Shown: one piece after another, positions 34,560 to 46,789 of the stretch
Layout of the letters: every line of letters begins with the position of its first letter
Position numbering within the stretch: the first letter of the stretch is position 1
NCBI GenBank assembly: GCA_964017045.1
Contig: OZ024810.1
Coordinates: forward strand, 13,317,342-13,381,341
Length of the DNA: 64,000 nt
Source: Omphiscola glabra
Taxonomy: Eukaryota > Mollusca > Gastropoda > Lymnaeidae
Direction of reading: 5' to 3'
Notes under the pieces: model-generated
What the model was told of the DNA's origin: nothing
Database searches by the model: none
Seen by the model: the letters and a program-made list of their open reading frames with translations, nothing else
Translations under genes and position numbers: made by a program

Positions 34560-35640
34560 GGAGTCATAGTATGAGAAGAATGAGACGTAGGCAAATGTGA
34601 AATGGCGTAGCGAATCCTTAGGTGTATGTAAGCATAAGACGATGTAATTTACAATGTGTGGTAAGGTGATTTGAGACAATGAAATGGCAATTGTATGTAT
34701 GACAATAAAATACATGATACAATGAGCAATGGTGGTTTTTGTAGCAAGATTCGGCAGGGTTAAAAATGCAAGGGTGTAGCGTTAGGAGACAGTGATGAAA
34801 CTTAGGAGATAGAAGGAATACGTGAACAATGCGAGACTTGGGGTTAGGAGATAACGTGATGAAATGAAAACTGGTAATGTTTGCGTAATGTAACTGCATG
34901 ATTTACAATGGGAGAAATGGCGTAGTGAGTTAATGTCAATGTCGGATGTGGATTAGGGAGACATCCTCGAGACATGTACAGTGGGAGTATGGCTTTAGGA
35001 GACAGCTAGATGTATAAAGGAAAATATTATACGTTAGGTGAAATTATGAGAAAAAAAACAACAACCAAGAATCCAGCTCGTTATGAGACACAATGAGAAA
35101 AAATGTAAGATCTGGTCTTTATGGGACACATTGATTAAGAATGTAAGGCATGAGTCACTTTGAGTTGTAACAATGTAAGGTACAATGTTATAACACACAT
35201 TTAGTAACAATGTAAGGTACAACGTTATAACACACATTGAGTAACAATGTAAGGTATGACATTTTGAGACACATTTTTGAACAATGGGATGTGAGGTGTT
35301 AGGAGAAAGTGTGACGAAATGAACAATGGGATGTGAGGTGTTATGAGAAAGGGTGGTGAAATGAACAATGGTATTGGAGGCGTTATGAGAAAGTGTGACG
35401 AAATGAAAAACCAGAATATTAAGCTAGTATACGATAGGATAAAATATGGGAGCGATGGCGATATTTTGGAGTAATACTAGTTTTGGCGATATCGAATAAT
35501 GTGATGAAAAAAGGATTAGTATTGAACGTTAGGACATGATGTGGCGAAATGAATGTTAAGAGATATAGGATTATGAGATGGTGTGTTGTATTGTATAATG
35601 AGAGTTATAAGTACAATTTAAAAATCTAGCGATTATGTAT
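34560..35640. repeat. Decayed ~37-40-bp repeats in intron 3 of copy A
   Basis: Recurring pieces such as GTTAGGAGA(C/T)A, GTGATGAAATGAACAATG and 'GTAACAATGTAAGGTA' occur at irregular spacing. They match the diverged edges of the satellite in intron 3 of copy B, so both introns descend from one repeat-bearing ancestor. Confidence 0.7.
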
Positions 35641-36054
35641 TGCGTTCTATACAAAAAAATAATTTAGATTTAAAAAGGGACTATGTTTGTTGCAACCAGG
35701 TGAAATGGTTTAACGCCTTCTTTAATCTCTTGCTGACCGCTGGCTTCTTGTTTTCTTAGCAACGTTTTGTGCATTATTTGTGTAATTGTTTGTCTTATTC
35801 TGTCACCGTTTGTTATGCTGTATTGAAATAACTTGTATCATCACTCCTAAAGCGTGGCTTGCATTAAGTAGATCAAAGATTAAAGTTTGAATCTATTTAC
35901 CGTCGGCTCTTCTTTCAGCTCTTTGCCTCAGATCCTCGCGTATAGAGTCTTCCCCTGGGTTACACTTGAAACTCGAGAAGCACCTTATCTGCTCTTCGCT
36001 CCTTTTTCTGCAAGATATTAAAGTTAACTTATGCGTGTATGTTCAGTGTAATAT

Positions 36055-36400
36055 GATTGAATGTAACCACAACCTACTCATATTCAACCACCATTTTCTC
36101 CTTTTCTACAAACATTTAATCTTCTTCAACCATCATCTACTCTTGTTTAGCTAACATCTACTTTTGTTCAGCCATGATCTAATATTGTTTAACTGCAATT
36201 TAATCCTGTTCAATCACCACTTACCCGTTTTGAAATAGTATCTAATATTGTTCAACTATCATTTCATTTTTTTTTTTAATTAATCTACTTTTATTGAACC
36301 AGCATAAACTCTTGTTTAACATCTCTCCAGTATTGCTTAACTAACATCTAATCTGGTTTAAGTAAAACCTCTACTTTTCTTAAACTACTTTCTTAAAATA
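36055..36400. repeat. Decayed ~24-bp repeats in intron 2 of copy A
   Basis: Irregular units of the form CTTGTTCAACCACCATCTAC... recur about 13 times. The same motif builds the intron 2 array of copy B (56090-57330). Confidence 0.7.
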
Positions 36401-37061
36401 GATTTTTAAAAAACAAATAACAATACACTTCATCCTCCTCGTCAAATGCCACCTTCTTGCACTCCTCGATACTCTCAAAACAGGTTTTCGGCCACATCCT
36501 GGCATAGCACTGTGGTCACTGTGGAGATAAAGAGCGAGTTAGCCCTTAAAGAAACAGTTTACTTCTCTGTGCTTTTTGTGCCTTAATCTGAAATGGCAAG
36601 TCATTATACCAGAATGTGTCTAATTCAATGGTATATTTATGAATATTTTTTAGACTAAATCACTTCAATGTAGAGTAAATTATATAACCCCCCCCCAAAA
36701 AAAAAAAATCTCGGATAACCTATATTGTATATACAGATTAAAAATCAATTTGCAATGAGATTTAAGCATACAGACAAAATTCAATTTATTGTACAGCGCA
36801 AAATACATCATACATGAGGACATTTTGTCGGCGTTCGTTTTGTTCTGGTTGATATAGCCTCTCCAGGATTTCACAACCTGGTTCCTTATCAGATATTGCT
36901 TTATTACCATTTATTAAGAATGTATAAGTTGTGTGAAATGACAGGACTTTGCGTGCTACAAGGTATCGATTATAAGATCTAGTTAAGGATGGGAGCAAGA
37001 CGAGGTCACATGTTGTTGACCTAATTTTCCCGGTGAACAAGGAACAAAGAAATGAGAGCAT

Positions 37062-37520
37062 GAAATAGAAATTGGGCTCAATGTATTATCTTTTAACTTC
37101 AATCTGTTAAGTGAATGATACCTAAACGTTGGCCTTTCCTGTCTGTCAAAAGTGACTTCCTTTAACCTGAGCAAAATAAAACGAAAATCTAAATTATAAA
37201 TGGCTAGATGATGAAGGTTAAAGAACATGTGTGAAAGCTAAATGGTGTATGGACAAAGTTAGAAGCCAAGAACACTAGACGCGGTCCAACGTATTAAGGA
37301 TTGGAAAGAGTTGCAAAAGAGATAAAAAAAAGGCTCGGAAAAATATAACGGCCTACGCTTCATTTTAAGTTGAAAAGGAAAAAGAAGAAGGTGATCGCAG
37401 TGATCTGAAATATTTTCATATAACAAGACACTTGATACATTCATTGGTGGAAACATTTTATTTTATTTTTTATTTTATACCATAACTCCAAATTGTATGT
37501 TGTCCTTTCTCATTTGGCAA
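37062..37520. other. Upstream region of copy A
   Basis: Homologous to 57890-58060 ('CTTTCCTGTCTGTCAAA') and 58790-58960 ('GTTGAAAA..GAAGAAG..GATC'). It holds whatever promoter the minus copies have. No TATAACAT/TTTAAAC pair like that of the plus copies was found. Confidence 0.4.
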
Positions 37521-37534
37521 CGTGATATGATCTC

Positions 37535-37882
37535 ATTCATTGCTTCCTTGGTACAACGATACGATCTCATTCATTGCTTCCTGGGTACAACGATACGATC
37601 TCATTCATTGCTTCCTGGGTACAACGATATGATCTCATTCATTGCTTCCTGGGTACAACGATACGGTCTCATTCATTGATTCCTGGGTACAACGATATGA
37701 TCTCATTCCTGAATACAACGATACGATCTTCTTCATTGCTTCCTGGGTACAACGATATGATCTCATTCATTGCTTCCTGGGTACAACGATACGGTCTCAT
37801 TCATTGATTCCTGGGTACAACGATATGATCTCATTCCTGAATACAACGATACGATCTTCTTCATTGCTTCCTCAGTGCAACG
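37535..37882. repeat. 34-bp minisatellite
   Basis: Ten to eleven units of ACGATACGATCTCATTCATT...CTTCCTGGGTACA, some shortened to ~26 bp. The unit resembles the single-copy sequence near 59020-59050 (CATTCATTGTTTCCTC), so it grew from ancestral upstream DNA. Confidence 0.93.
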
Positions 37883-38966
37883 CACCGAAATCACATAAAA
37901 GAACACACATAAAATAAATACCGATAAGTATATGTGGATAGATGACGCACTATCTGAAATATTTATTATAGATTATGCAACTCTTCCTCTATTTTACACG
38001 CACAACGTTGTTGCGTTCTTTCATTTTGTATTTATTTATCAGCCACATATCACTCATTCAATCTATGTACCCACATGCTAAGCATGAGATCGACAGAAAG
38101 CCCCACAGACTCACTGAATGCATCCTACTGATGAATTCTGAACAAAGTCACCGATGACACGATGCACTGGGGTGAGGTACGCTTGGTCAGATGTTTAACG
38201 AAATATAATTTGATTATAATATTAATATAAAAAAAAATAATATCTAATATTCTTGTTTGTGAGCGACTACAAACTATACACTCATAACATAAAAAGAAAC
38301 AAAACAAAGAAAAACAGCACGAACCAATACATTTTTTTTCATTTAAAAACTTAATTAATAAATCATTAAAATTAAATGTACAAGTATACGAAATTAATAT
38401 TTCCAGTTAACAAAGTGTCTTGAAATGACTTGTTTCTTTGTTTATTTGATGGCATTCAAAATCCATCTTACACCCGAGATTCCACGTGAACCATTTTACT
38501 ATTTCTTAAACTGATACTTTCTTACTGTTTTTTTGCAAAGTCGTTTCAGTAATGATCTCAATATAGAACGGGAGCTCCTTTTTAAGGGCTTTTATTTCAC
38601 GTTTCCACGCCCTGTCCATCTAAATTAAGTTACGACAGTTGTAGTGATCAATGTCTACTAACAGTACATCATATAGTATAGTATTTTTTGATTTCTTAAC
38701 ACCCTTATCCAATTTCGTCAATATCAAGTGTTCACAATATGGCTAAAAATGTATGGAGCAAGTGTTAAGGAATTTGTCTTTATGTTAGCATACTTTCTTA
38801 ATTACTTTTGTGTGTTCTTTAAATGTGAAGGGAATGCCATCCATATGTAACAGACCTTAAACATCTTTTTCGTTATTAATTTAATATTTCATGATACAAG
38901 TGTGGATTTTTTTTAAAAAAAGAGTTATTTAAAATACAGGTAAATTCTGAGAGATCTATCCGGGTC
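37883..38966. other. AT-rich spacer, no gene
   Basis: No coding signal, repeats or recognisable element, apart from a segment near 38060-38170 similar to 59060-59170 (upstream DNA of the minus copies). Confidence 0.4.
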
Positions 38967-39055
38967 TTTTACCATGGCCGCCATCTTGGTTGCACCGACC
39001 CGCGAACTTTTACGTGTTCACGGGTCGGGACAACCAAGATGGCGGCCGTGGAAAA
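38967..39055. repeat. GC-rich hairpin with paired YY1-like sites
   Basis: Arms 38967-39002 and 39020-39055 are inverted repeats, 32 of 36 bases matching, around a 17-nt loop. Each arm contains CCAAGATGGCGGCC (on one strand or the other), which matches the vertebrate YY1 consensus core AAnATGGCGGC. It is a GC-rich island in AT-rich DNA. It may be a small MITE or folded regulatory DNA. Confidence 0.75.
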
Positions 39056-39149
39056 ATAAAATCACTCATGTTTTTGCTAAAATTACGAATAAAAAGTTTT
39101 AAAAAATGAAAAAATGATCTAAATCTATCCCTCACCCTAACCTGAACCC

Positions 39150-39410
39150 TAAATTCCTCCCTAACAGGGTTTTGACCCTCTCCCTAACAGGTTTTGACCC
39201 TCTCCTAACAGGGTTTTGACCCTTACCCTAACAGGGTTTTGACCCTCTCCCTAACAGGGTTTTGACCCTCTCCCTAACAGGGTTTTGACCCTCTCCCTAA
39301 CATGGTTTTGACCCTCTCCCTAACAGGGTTTTTACCCTCTCCCTAACAGGGTTTTTACCCTCTCCCTAACAAGATTTTGACTCTATCGGAACCAGCGTTT
39401 TGACACTCTC
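39150..39410. repeat. 23-bp minisatellite
   Basis: About eleven units of CCCTAACAGGGTTTTGACCCTCT with small variants. Each unit can fold through AGGGTTTTGACCCT. Confidence 0.93.
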
Positions 39411-40615
39411 CTTAACCTAACGTGGCGCTGGGCTTTGACCCTGAAAAGTAGGAAAATTTAAAAAAAAAAAAAAGAAAAGTGGCCAAAATTAATTATAAAA
39501 TAAAGAAGTAATGAAAACCCAACTTACATTTTCATGAAATACACTTTTACACACTTTATTTCAGGTTCCAACGAAAAGAATATCCAAAAATTAATGAAAC
39601 ACGAATAAAACACGTGTGGTCATCCTCTAAAATAATCTTATGAAATGGCAGACGACATAAAATACTAAATCAGCCAACCAATCAAATTTTATCATTATAT
39701 TTAATCAACCAATAAAAATTTAATTAAAAAACATGCCATCGTAATTTAAGGAAAATGTAACTCTAATAAACAAAATAAGGGGAGTGAATCCACGCAAATG
39801 ACGTCATGGATAAACAACTCAGAATCAGCCAAAATACAAATTAAATATAGGCTGATACATTGGGTAGACCTTAATATCTCATTTTTATCAGTTAACCGAA
39901 AATGAACTGTTTACTTCCTAATTTAAATAGCATAGATTTTAACAAACGAAGTCAAATGGATGTTGATTGTGTGTGTCTTTGAAAGAAATATAGCAACGGA
40001 AGTTTTGCAGTGCGCTAAATAATTTTAATTGCGTCATCGATCTATGTGTATTGCTTTTGCGGAGCTCCAATACTGATAAGAAAACAAATATGCATTGGAT
40101 GTCTTGCAAACTAATACTGTTTAGTTTTGCAAATAGAATTTTAGTTTTTTTTATTCCAATTTCCCACTCGCGCTATACCCACAAAACCTCTAATACCCTA
40201 TCAGCCTTCATCACTTACAACCTTAATTCCCACCAATGAGCTTAATAGAATGTTTCGTTGACATTAGTTGTCACGTCAATTCAAACACATCCAGCTAAAC
40301 CAAAACCACTGACTTCAGGCTTCAGCCATTGCTTCAAACCCTTCCCGAGTACATCGACCCTACCCATTTCAAGGACACTTCCCATTACATCGACACTTAC
40401 ATATTACATCAACCCTACTTTATACACAGAGCATCCCCATCCTGGTTACGTCACACTCCCCACGTTACATTGGCCCTGCGCTTCTCCGCCAACATTTCCC
40501 AAACAACCCCCCCCCCCTACTCAATTATATCAACCCTCCTTTGCAACTCAATTGCTGATACAATGCCGAACCCCTTTTTAGAAAAGTGCCTGAAAAGACT
40601 ATAAATACGCCTCAC
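39411..40615. other. Spacer, no gene
   Basis: AT-rich to 40240, then a more C-rich stretch (40250-40560) with several ATTACATC/TTACATC repeats. These suggest a decayed short tandem repeat. The 107-codon ORF there has no motif. Confidence 0.35.
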
Positions 40616-40619
40616 GAAC

Positions 40620-41090
40620 AAAAACAGACAAGACCTTTCGTTCCCTATTGGATCCCAATCCCAGCGGGATGCAATCGGATCCAATGCCCCGATGGAATCA
40701 CGTTGTCCGATGGTCTGTTTCCCCGGGGATATCCGACCCGTATCCAAGTCCAGGGGGTTCCTGAACTCGTCGTTATCATGATGCCGGTAGAATCCTGATT
40801 CAGGTGGAACACGATCCCGGTGATATTCCAAATCGGGTTGAGTCACATTTACGGTGGGTTCGGAGTTTCAGGTTGCATACCGGTTCCGTTAGGATCCGTT
40901 CTCTGTTTGAGCTTTTTTCACGGCGGTATCCTCTTTTCCAATGGGATCCCAATCCAGGTTTGATTCTGTTACCCGATGGGTCCCGTTACCTGTGGGTTCC
41001 AGTTTAATGTTGGATCTCGTTCACCATTAGGATTCTGTTCGTCGGTGGGATTATGTTCCCATTTGGATTTTTGTTCCCGGTAAAAAAACG
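40620..41090. repeat. Decayed ~22-bp GC-rich tandem repeat
   Basis: Recurring words GGGATCCCAATCC, GTTCCCGGTGGGATTC, GGATTCTGTTCC and GGGTTC occur at ~20-25-bp spacing, with heavy divergence. The GC content and the many BamHI-like GGATCC words set it apart from the flanks. Short ORFs on both strands are artefacts. Confidence 0.6.
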
Positions 41091-42003
41091 AAACGTATCT
41101 TTAGAGAAAACGCCATGACAGCATAGAAAGTAATAGAAGTAAGCCGGCCGTTCAAAAACCTTTTAGATCCAATTATTTATCCTCGAAGAACAATATAGAA
41201 CCTTCTGGAATTTTCCAGATTAAATTAACATCCTCCTCGAAACGTATAAGAAATGTCCTTTTCACTTATTTTTATAATACGAAAAACCATTCAACTTAAT
41301 GCACTACTATAGCTTATTTCAGTTGACAGAAGGTCCTCGACGGTAGCCCATTCAATAATTTACATATTTAGTTTTGCCTGAGATGGGGGAGGGGGGGGGG
41401 GTACAGAACAGTCAAAATTTGAGAATTGTCCAATTAAAATCGGGTTAAAAATTAACTTGATATAGTTTTCAGGAAAATTACTAGACTAGCCCTGAATTGA
41501 GTGGTTATTATTCATTTTAAATCCACCAGTAATTCAGTATTGACTATGAAGGGTAGTGCTTCAATGCTAGGCGTAGATCCTTCTATTCAGATATACCTCA
41601 TAGTTTTGTTTAAGCCTTTTGGTATTTATATAGCTTATATTAGGAGATATGAAAGGATATTATGAGTTCATTACACTTTGTTTTTTGAATAAGGATAATC
41701 AAGTGTTTGTGTACTGAGTTTGGTCAAGATCCATCAATTCGTGTTGGAGTATTTGTTTTTAGTTTGATTTAACGAGCTCATGTAAGAAAGAAAAAAGAAT
41801 CCCCCCTCCCCCCCAACCACCGACCCCGGCGGCCCGAAACCGAATTGCATAAAAAGTTCATAACAATCCTAGATTTCTTTCCGGTTTATGATGGAGATAT
41901 GTGCCAAGTTTGGTTAAGATCCATCAAACCTTGTAAAAACGTATGCGGAACAAAAATCACAAATCAACAAATCCACAAACAAATTTTCACTTTTAGTTAA
42001 ACC
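41091..42003. other. Repeat-rich spacer
   Basis: Two related segments with 'GTTTGGT(C/T)AAGATCCATCAA' (41720 and 41912) indicate a dispersed element whose tail (AAATCAACAAATCCACAAAC) looks retroposon-like. A G run lies at 41390. No gene seen. Confidence 0.4.
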
Positions 42004-42239
42004 GTATTTTCCTGTGTATAAGACGACATTTTAACCCATGTACATATCTTCAAAGGTCGGAGGTCGTCTTATACGCCGGTTGGGGGCGGGGGGTCATCTT
42101 ATAATCTGGTATACGGCGTGCTGAAACTTCAGGGACAGGTGCCCTCTAGCTGAGTCATAGTGCGCTGCATCCCCGGCCAGCCGCTCCCCACGCGCTTCAC
42201 ACATTGGGTATTACCTTTCGGATCTCCTTGGAGACAGGA

Positions 42240-42370
42240 AGGGCTGGGCAGGCATGGAGGGCTGGGCAGGCAGGGAGGGAGGCCTGGACAGGTCGTGAGG
42301 GCTGGGCAGGCCGTGAGGTCTTGGCAGGCCGGGAGGGATGGGCAGGGAGGGCTGGGAAGGCAGGGAGAGC
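42240..42370. repeat. G-rich ~18-20-bp repeat inside the transposon
   Basis: Units like GGGCTGGGCAGGCCGTGA recur about seven times. The three ORFs over it are repeat artefacts. Confidence 0.9.
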
Positions 42371-42569
42371 TGACCCACCCAATCCAAGCTGGTTTTGTAT
42401 GCAGTGTTCACGGGATTTTGAGGGATTGCAGTCTATCTGGTGAGCAGATACATGTGGTGGTGAATACAATACAGCACACGTATATGTATCGACACATACA
42501 GTACCAGTATATATACATAATGTACATAAAGTACAGTACAGCACAAGCATCTGTACCGGTGTGGTGATC

Positions 42570-44140
42570 TAACTTGTGATATAATATTGAGGGGCATCTC
42601 TCGTATGAGATCTCCCCTTGGCACTCTGTCTAAGGATTCGTTAATTAAGCCAAGTTACCACACAGACATAATAACCTACCTACATACATATAGTATAGAC
42701 TGAAACGAAATCTTGGTTAAAGGAGAAAATAACTACACGTATTTATGAATAATAATATTTGCAAATTCCTCCGTAATACACTCTTGGTGATTAATAAATA
42801 TATACATCAAAAAGTTGTCCTCTAATTAGACAGATATATCAATGCAATGAAAGTGTCACTAACATACTGACGGTATCATAATTATAAATGTTATATTGCT
42901 CAAGGTTCTATGTTCAATCTTTGGTGACAGCCTTTATAGTTTCATTGAGGATCTCTTCTGTTCCTGAAGCGTGTCCCTGTTCCGGTCTTCGGAGCTGTTC
43001 CAAGCTTAGCGAAGTCGGAGTTCACGGTCGTAGATTTCGTGGGATCTCTGCGATGGGGAAGATGACTCTCCAGCGATGAATTGTGGTAGTAAGAGTCCCT
43101 CGATCTCGAAGTCCTAGTAGCCGTCAGGTAGTTTGGTGTAGGGTGTAAATCAATCCCATAGTTCTAGCTTCAAGGTCAGTCGGTCCAATAATAGAAATCA
43201 GGCTAAAGGCAAAATGATATAAAAATGGATAAGTATCCAAGCGAATAGTCATACGCTGATAAGTCCCATTCCAACAGCAACGAATTCAGATCGATGTATG
43301 GAAGGTGACATAGCTTGTACATAATATATCTCCAATTAGTGGATGGATTTATAAGTCTGATCATTGTCGGCGTAAGCATATGTTGCTTCACGACAATGTT
43401 GGAACAAGCAAACATTTTAATTAATGAGGTATGAGACATTGAATCATTAACAACCAAAAAATGTACCGGTACATAGTATATACATATTGCCATCTTGTTA
43501 AAAGAGACATGAGTGATTTGGAACAACAACCTAACATATCTATGATGGAATGGCGGTGTGTCGTAGCCCGCGGCAAAGACAATAATAGAATGCATAATAT
43601 CAATATAAGGTAATATAGGCATTATTAGAATAAGATCAAACACGATCGAATATTTGCTACATAGCTATATGAACATTACAAGTGCAATAACATAATATCA
43701 AAATCATGCTTGCGTACTTACTAGTACTCCAGGTAGCAGTCGCAGTTAATGATCACGCTAATGAAGTCCTAAGTCTAGGTACTGCCAGCGTCCACGGTTA
43801 AGTGATCAGATCTTAAAAGACGTATACTTGCTAATTGCCTAAGTTGCAGTTATGTATCACGCTAATGAAGTCCTAAGACTAGTTCTTTCCAGCGTCCACA
43901 GTCAAGTGATCAGATCATAAAAGACATAATCTTGCTTGTTCTGGCTATTTATTCGAGTTGGGTTATGATTCAATTGGGTGATTTAAATGCTGTATGTTTT
44001 CCCATCCAATGATAATCACTTTTGATATTGCGGGTTTGACCTTCTACCCTGAAAGTTAATCGGTGTGAGGTAGAAAATCCATAATCACGCTTATGCGTGA
44101 GCTATTTGGTGTAAGATTGCAATAACAACAAGGGAAGTCC
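42570..44140. other. Unassigned block within the transposon
   Basis: No transposase codons and no recognisable gene. A ~104-bp tandem duplication lies at 43740-43935 (units begin GCAGTTA and contain CACGCTAATGAAGTCCTAAG). It may be a separate insertion, but I find no clear ends. Confidence 0.4.
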
Positions 44141-44254
44141 ATCGGGCTATGCTACTGCGGGCAAAACAGAGGGGAGGAATGGTATTATTTTACAAGGGTT
44201 TCCAAGGGCGGATTTTCGATGGAAGAATTTTACAAAGTCCAGCCTCAGATCATC

Positions 44255-44372
44255 ACAACCGGTACAGCACAGCACCAGTATATGTACCGGTTCATTCAGC
44301 ACAGCACCCGTATCTGTACCGGTTCATACAGCACCCGTATCTGTACCGGTTCATAAGGCACATCACTGGTAT
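44255..44372. repeat. ~30-bp repeat (CTGTACCGGTTCAT)
   Basis: Four units of CAGCACCCGTATCTGTACCG followed by GTTCATA, with a related copy at 42530-42570. Not coding. Confidence 0.85.
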
Positions 44373-44422
44373 CTATACTGGAACATTCTGTACAACACCA
44401 GTACAATCAGTACAGTATACAA

Positions 44423-45957
44423 ATGTCCAACAGTCACGACACCAACAAAGCTCCACCAGCCAGAGGAAAGAAATATGAAGCCAGTTTCAGACTTAACATT
44501 GTTGACTTTGCCAAAGGTCAAATAACTGTGCTGCAAGATCATTTGGAGTAACAGAAATGATGACCCCATGACTGAAAAAGAAATGAAAAAGCATTAAAGA
44601 GCAAATCAAAGGGTACGTGTGTATAATGAAGCGGTACCCCTACATTGGACAGAACTCAAAGAACATGTAGCAGATATTGTTGATGAGCATCGCCAAAACG
44701 GTTGTGTAGTGACACGAAATTAAACACCTCTGTTTGCACTTCAGTAGGCCAAATCCAACCCATATCACAGCAATAGATTTAATGCCGCTGTATCCTGGTG
44801 TACTGGATTCTTGGAAAGGCATAATCTTGTTCTGAGACAAGAGACGATACTTGCACAACAATGACCTGCACATTTCGATGCCAAAGTGAATAGTTGTCAT
44901 GGAGACGTAATACAACAGTGCAATAAACATGGCTGTGCGTTAAGTAGCATCGGAAATAGGGATGAAACCCCAATCAATTTTGAAAGGATTTGAAATAAAA
45001 CTGTCCATCCAAAAGGTTTAAACAAATGTTAAATTAAAACAGCAGGACATGAGAAGTCCAGTTTTACAGTGGTACTAGCAAGGCATGCACATATGATGGC
45101 GCCAAACTGAGACCAATGATTATTTTTTTGATGAAAACAAATGCCGTAACTCAAGCTCCCTGTTGGCTGTTTAGTACATGTGAATGATAAAGGCTGGATG
45201 GATGAAGTAGGCTGTGTGAAAGAAGTAGGCTGATGGATGAAGTAGGCTGGATGGATGAAGTAGGCTGGATGGATGAAGTAGGTTGGATGGATGAAGTAGG
45301 CTGGATAGATGAAGTAGGCTGGATGGATGAAGTTGGCTGGATGGATGACGTAGGTTGGATATATGAAGTGGCTGGATGGAAGAAGTAGGCTGGATGGATG
45401 AAGTAGGCTGGATGGATGAATTAGGCTGGATAGATATAAGTGGCTGGATGGAAGAAGTAGGCTGGATGGATGAAGTAGGCTGAATGGATGAAGTAGGCTG
45501 TATAGATGAAGTAGGGGGTAAAGCTTGATAAGGTATGGAGCAGGCGACCAGGTGGACTTATTAAAAAAATGTGGTCTACTGGTGTGGGATATGTCCAGGG
45601 CTCATTTAAATGCCAGCACCAACTGAAGGCTGGCAAGAATAAAAAAAGAAAAGATGAGGCAGTTACTCCTGCAGGATTGACATCGGTGTTAAAGCCCTTG
45701 GATGTGTGCCTAAACAAGCCATTTAAAGATCACATTTCAGAACAGTGGAATGAGTGGATGGTTAGCGGCGAAAAGTCATTCGAAAAAGGAGAAAACAGCG
45801 TTTTTCATAAAAGCCTGGAATGATATTGATGCAGAAACATGAATCAAGTCTTTCAAGAATAGCGGTATTAGATTCATCAGATGATATGGAGGACGACTAC
45901 TTGTGGCAAGATGAAGAGGAAGACGAAGCTGAGACCACACCATCTGATACGGAATGA
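44423..45957 (+). pseudogene. pogo-like transposase, fragmented
   Basis: The frame opens at ATG 44423. The N-terminal helix-turn-helix segment has RGKKYEASFRLNIVDFAKG, like the Brinker-type DNA-binding domain of pogo-related transposases. Further pieces follow in shifting frames: DDE-domain words NRDETPINFE (~44950), VHPKG and TAGHEKSSFTVV (~45005-45075), KGWMDE (~45190), VWDMSRAHL (second catalytic Asp, ~45585), LTSVLKPLDVCLNKPFKDHI (~45680-45740). An acidic C-terminus (DDMEDDYLWQDEEEDEAE) runs to the stop at 45957. Many stops and frameshifts, plus an 18-bp array in the middle, make it inactive. Confidence 0.85.
45190..45515. repeat. 18-bp minisatellite grown from a transposase motif
   Basis: About 18 units of GGCTGGATGGATGAAGTA. 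In the transposase frame the unit reads GWMDEV, the same residues as the conserved KGWMDE motif at the left edge of the array. The gene resumes after the array. Confidence 0.93.
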
Positions 45958-46079
45958 GATCCATACAGATGACTGCCTGACATATGTAACACACGATGTC
46001 ATTGATGTACTTAAGATATCAGATGACGAACAGGAAGATTTTGAAGGCGTTTATAAGTAAACTGTCACGTCGGTAACAC

Positions 46080-46218
46080 ATGTATAAATAACTTATGAAT
46101 GGCGTTGTTGACTTTCCAGGAACCTGTTCGGCACTTGCTCGCTCTCTATTGTTTGATATCTTCCTCCCATCGTCATCAGTTCCAGTTTGGTTGACAGCTT
46201 ACTTACAAAACAAACAGT
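46080..46218. other. Short unique piece of the transposon
   Basis: Sequence between the transposase relic and the 40-bp array. No gene. Confidence 0.4.
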
Positions 46219-46705
46219 ATGGCAGCTCCCAAGGGTTTATTGTCTTGTCCTTCCTTTCATGGCAGCTCACATGGGTTTATTGTCTTGTCCTTCCTTTCAT
46301 GGCCGCTCCCATGGGTTTATTGTCTTGTCCTTCCTTTCATGGCAGCTCCCATGGGTTTATTGTATTGTCCTTCCTTTCATGGCAGCTCCCATGGGTTTAT
46401 TGTATTGTCCTTCCTTTCATGGCAGCTCCCATGGGTTTATTGTATTGTCCTTCCTTTCATGGCAGCTCCCAAGGGTTTATTGTCTTGTCCTTCCTTTCAT
46501 GGCCGCTCCCATGGGTTTATTGTCTTGTCCTTCCTTTCACGGCAGCTCACATGGGTTTATTGTCTTGTCCTTCCTTTCATGGCCGCTCCCATGGGTTTAT
46601 TGTCTTGTCCTTCCTTTCATGGCAGCTCCCATGGGTTTATTGTATTGTCCTTCCTTTCATGGCAGCTCCCATGGGTTTATTGTCTAGTCCTTCCTTTCAC
46701 TTTTA
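46219..46705. repeat. 40-bp minisatellite
   Basis: Twelve units of ATGGCAGCTCCCATGGGTTT...CCTTCCTTTC. Because 40 is not a multiple of three and the unit lacks stops, all three plus frames stay open (up to 203 codons). The frames give the same peptide cycle offset, which is a sign of an artefact and not a gene. Confidence 0.96.
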
Positions 46706-46789
46706 GAGAGAATTCGAAAATGTTTATTCCACGCGCACTGTTTTATGTTTACATGTTCGATGATAAACATCCTTATTTTTATAAGTGAC

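Larger units (their letters stand above)
34386..37061 (-). pseudogene. Diverged secreted 4-Cys protein gene, minus-strand copy A
   Basis: Exons by homology (minus strand): exon 1 about 37061-37031, exon 2 36518-36427, exon 3 36007-35901 (107 nt), exon 4 34513-34386. Exon 2 encodes [11 protein letters not shown], then has one extra C before TGT; it is 92 nt against 91 in copy B, so the frame breaks and meets TGA. Exon 3 is open with C-x5-C ([14 protein letters not shown]). Exon 4 is open and ends in a hydrophobic tail (KVVAACLVTVLGLAHF). Intron phases 1/2/1 match the plus-strand family. Exon 1 has an ATG (MLSFLCSLFTG), but the expected donor reads GGAAAA. One base insertion plus a missing donor suggest a pseudogene. 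If exon 1 lies elsewhere and the insertion is an assembly error, it could still be functional. Confidence 0.7.

Noticed and set aside
39150..39410. Interstitial telomere-like CCCTAA repeats
   Set aside because: CCCTAA occurs once per 23-bp unit, not in tandem. It is an ordinary minisatellite.
40258..40604. 91- and 107-codon overlapping ORFs
   Set aside because: Low-complexity C-rich DNA with TTACATC repeats. No motif, no codon bias, two frames open.
42570..44140. A possible LTR retrotransposon or separate insertion
   Set aside because: No paired ends, target duplication or coding motif could be found.
46095..46788. Three ORFs of 166-203 codons
   Set aside because: The 40-bp array leaves all three frames open and gives the same peptide cycle.
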